Part shown: positions 15,574 to 15,902 of the stretch, in pieces | Position numbering within the stretch: the first letter of the stretch is position 1 | Layout: each line of letters starts with the position of its first letter | NCBI GenBank assembly: GCA_946479075.1 | Contig: CAMLDT010000066.1 | Coordinates: forward strand, 1-15,902 | Direction of reading: 5' to 3' | DNA length: 15,902 nucleotides | From: an uncultured Polaromonas sp. | Lineage (GTDB): Bacteria > Pseudomonadota > Gammaproteobacteria > Burkholderiales > Burkholderiaceae | Notes under the pieces: model-generated | Seen by the model: only the letters and a program-made list of their open reading frames with translations | The model's database searches: none | What the model was told of the DNA's origin: nothing | Translations under genes and position numbers: made by a program

Positions 15574-15902
15574 ATGCACAAGCTCTCCACCGCCCTCACC
15601 CTGCCCCTGTACGGCGTTGCGGGCACCCGCCAGCTGGAACAGCAACTGGCGGCAGCCCTGCCACCTCACACATTGATGCAGCGGGCCGGACTGGCTGCCG
15701 CACGCCTCACGCTGGCGCTGGCGCCGCATGCACAGCAGATCTGGATCGCCTGCGGCCCCGGCAACAACGGCGGCGACGGCCTCGAAGCCGCCCGGCACCT
15801 GCATCAATGGGGCAAGACCGTGACGGTGACTTGGCTGGGGGAGCGCAGCGAACGCGAAGGCCGGTTGCCTGAGGGGGCGCAGGCGTCGGTGCAAGCGGCG
15901 CG
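15574..15902 (+). CDS. nnrE: NAD(P)H-hydrate epimerase, YjeF N-terminal domain (3' end outside window)
   Basis: This enzyme interconverts the R and S forms of damaged NAD(P)H hydrate so that the dehydratase can repair them. No stop occurs before the right edge; 109 codons are visible. The start [20 protein letters not shown] is followed by the YjeF_N motifs MQRAG (35-39) and [17 protein letters not shown] (from residue 60), the latter being the nucleotide-binding loop. In many bacteria the epimerase is fused to the ADP-dependent dehydratase (nnrD); whether that is so here is outside the window. The ATG lies 32 bases after the dadA stop with no clear ribosome binding site, so co-transcription with dadA is likely. 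Confidence 0.9.
   Translation, partial: MHKLSTALTLPLYGVAGTRQLEQQLAAALPPHTLMQRAGLAAARLTLALAPHAQQIWIACGPGNNGGDGLEAARHLHQWGKTVTVTWLGERSEREGRLPEGAQASVQAA

Noticed and set aside
1..15902. CRISPR array, prophage, transposase gene, tRNA or rRNA
   Set aside because: No regularly spaced direct repeats, integrase or transposase frames, or RNA gene signatures were seen; nearly all the sequence is occupied by housekeeping genes.

Overview
The window looks like chromosomal DNA of a betaproteobacterium, most likely Burkholderiales and probably Comamonadaceae (Polaromonas/Rhodoferax-like). This rests on the high G+C content, the gene order, the protein sequences, and short dispersed repeats of a kind I associate with that family; no database search was possible.

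Positions 1-13928 are one almost gap-free cluster on the minus strand, read from right to left: rpsB, tsf, pyrH, frr, uppS, cdsA, dxr, rseP, bamA, skp, lpxD, fabZ, lpxA, lpxB and the start of rnhB. This is the classic proteobacterial translation/envelope super-operon. The first four genes serve translation and UMP supply. uppS, cdsA and dxr supply isoprenoid carrier and phospholipid precursors. rseP handles the envelope-stress signal. bamA and skp assemble outer-membrane proteins. lpxD, fabZ, lpxA and lpxB make lipid A and fatty acids. Most junctions are under 30 bp, and three genes overlap or touch by 1-4 bases (uppS/cdsA, bamA/skp, lpxD/fabZ). The largest internal gap, between rpsB and tsf, holds a perfect terminator-like hairpin.

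Positions 13929-14278 are a divergent intergenic region. It holds a good extended -10 promoter and a leader of about 135 nt for rpsB, and one copy of a 47-bp dispersed repeat.

Positions 14279-15902 are on the plus strand: a DadA-type FAD-dependent D-amino-acid dehydrogenase, then the first 109 codons of an NAD(P)H-hydrate epimerase (YjeF_N) gene that runs off the window.

The gene content is ordinary and I see no new enzymatic system. What is unusual is the repeats. Copies of the 47-bp repeat, with a shared hairpin, lie inside the coding sequences of lpxB and dadA as well as between genes. A different palindromic element at the lpxA/lpxB junction is read in frame as an N-terminal extension of LpxB. 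The three lpx genes also all appear to start with GTG.
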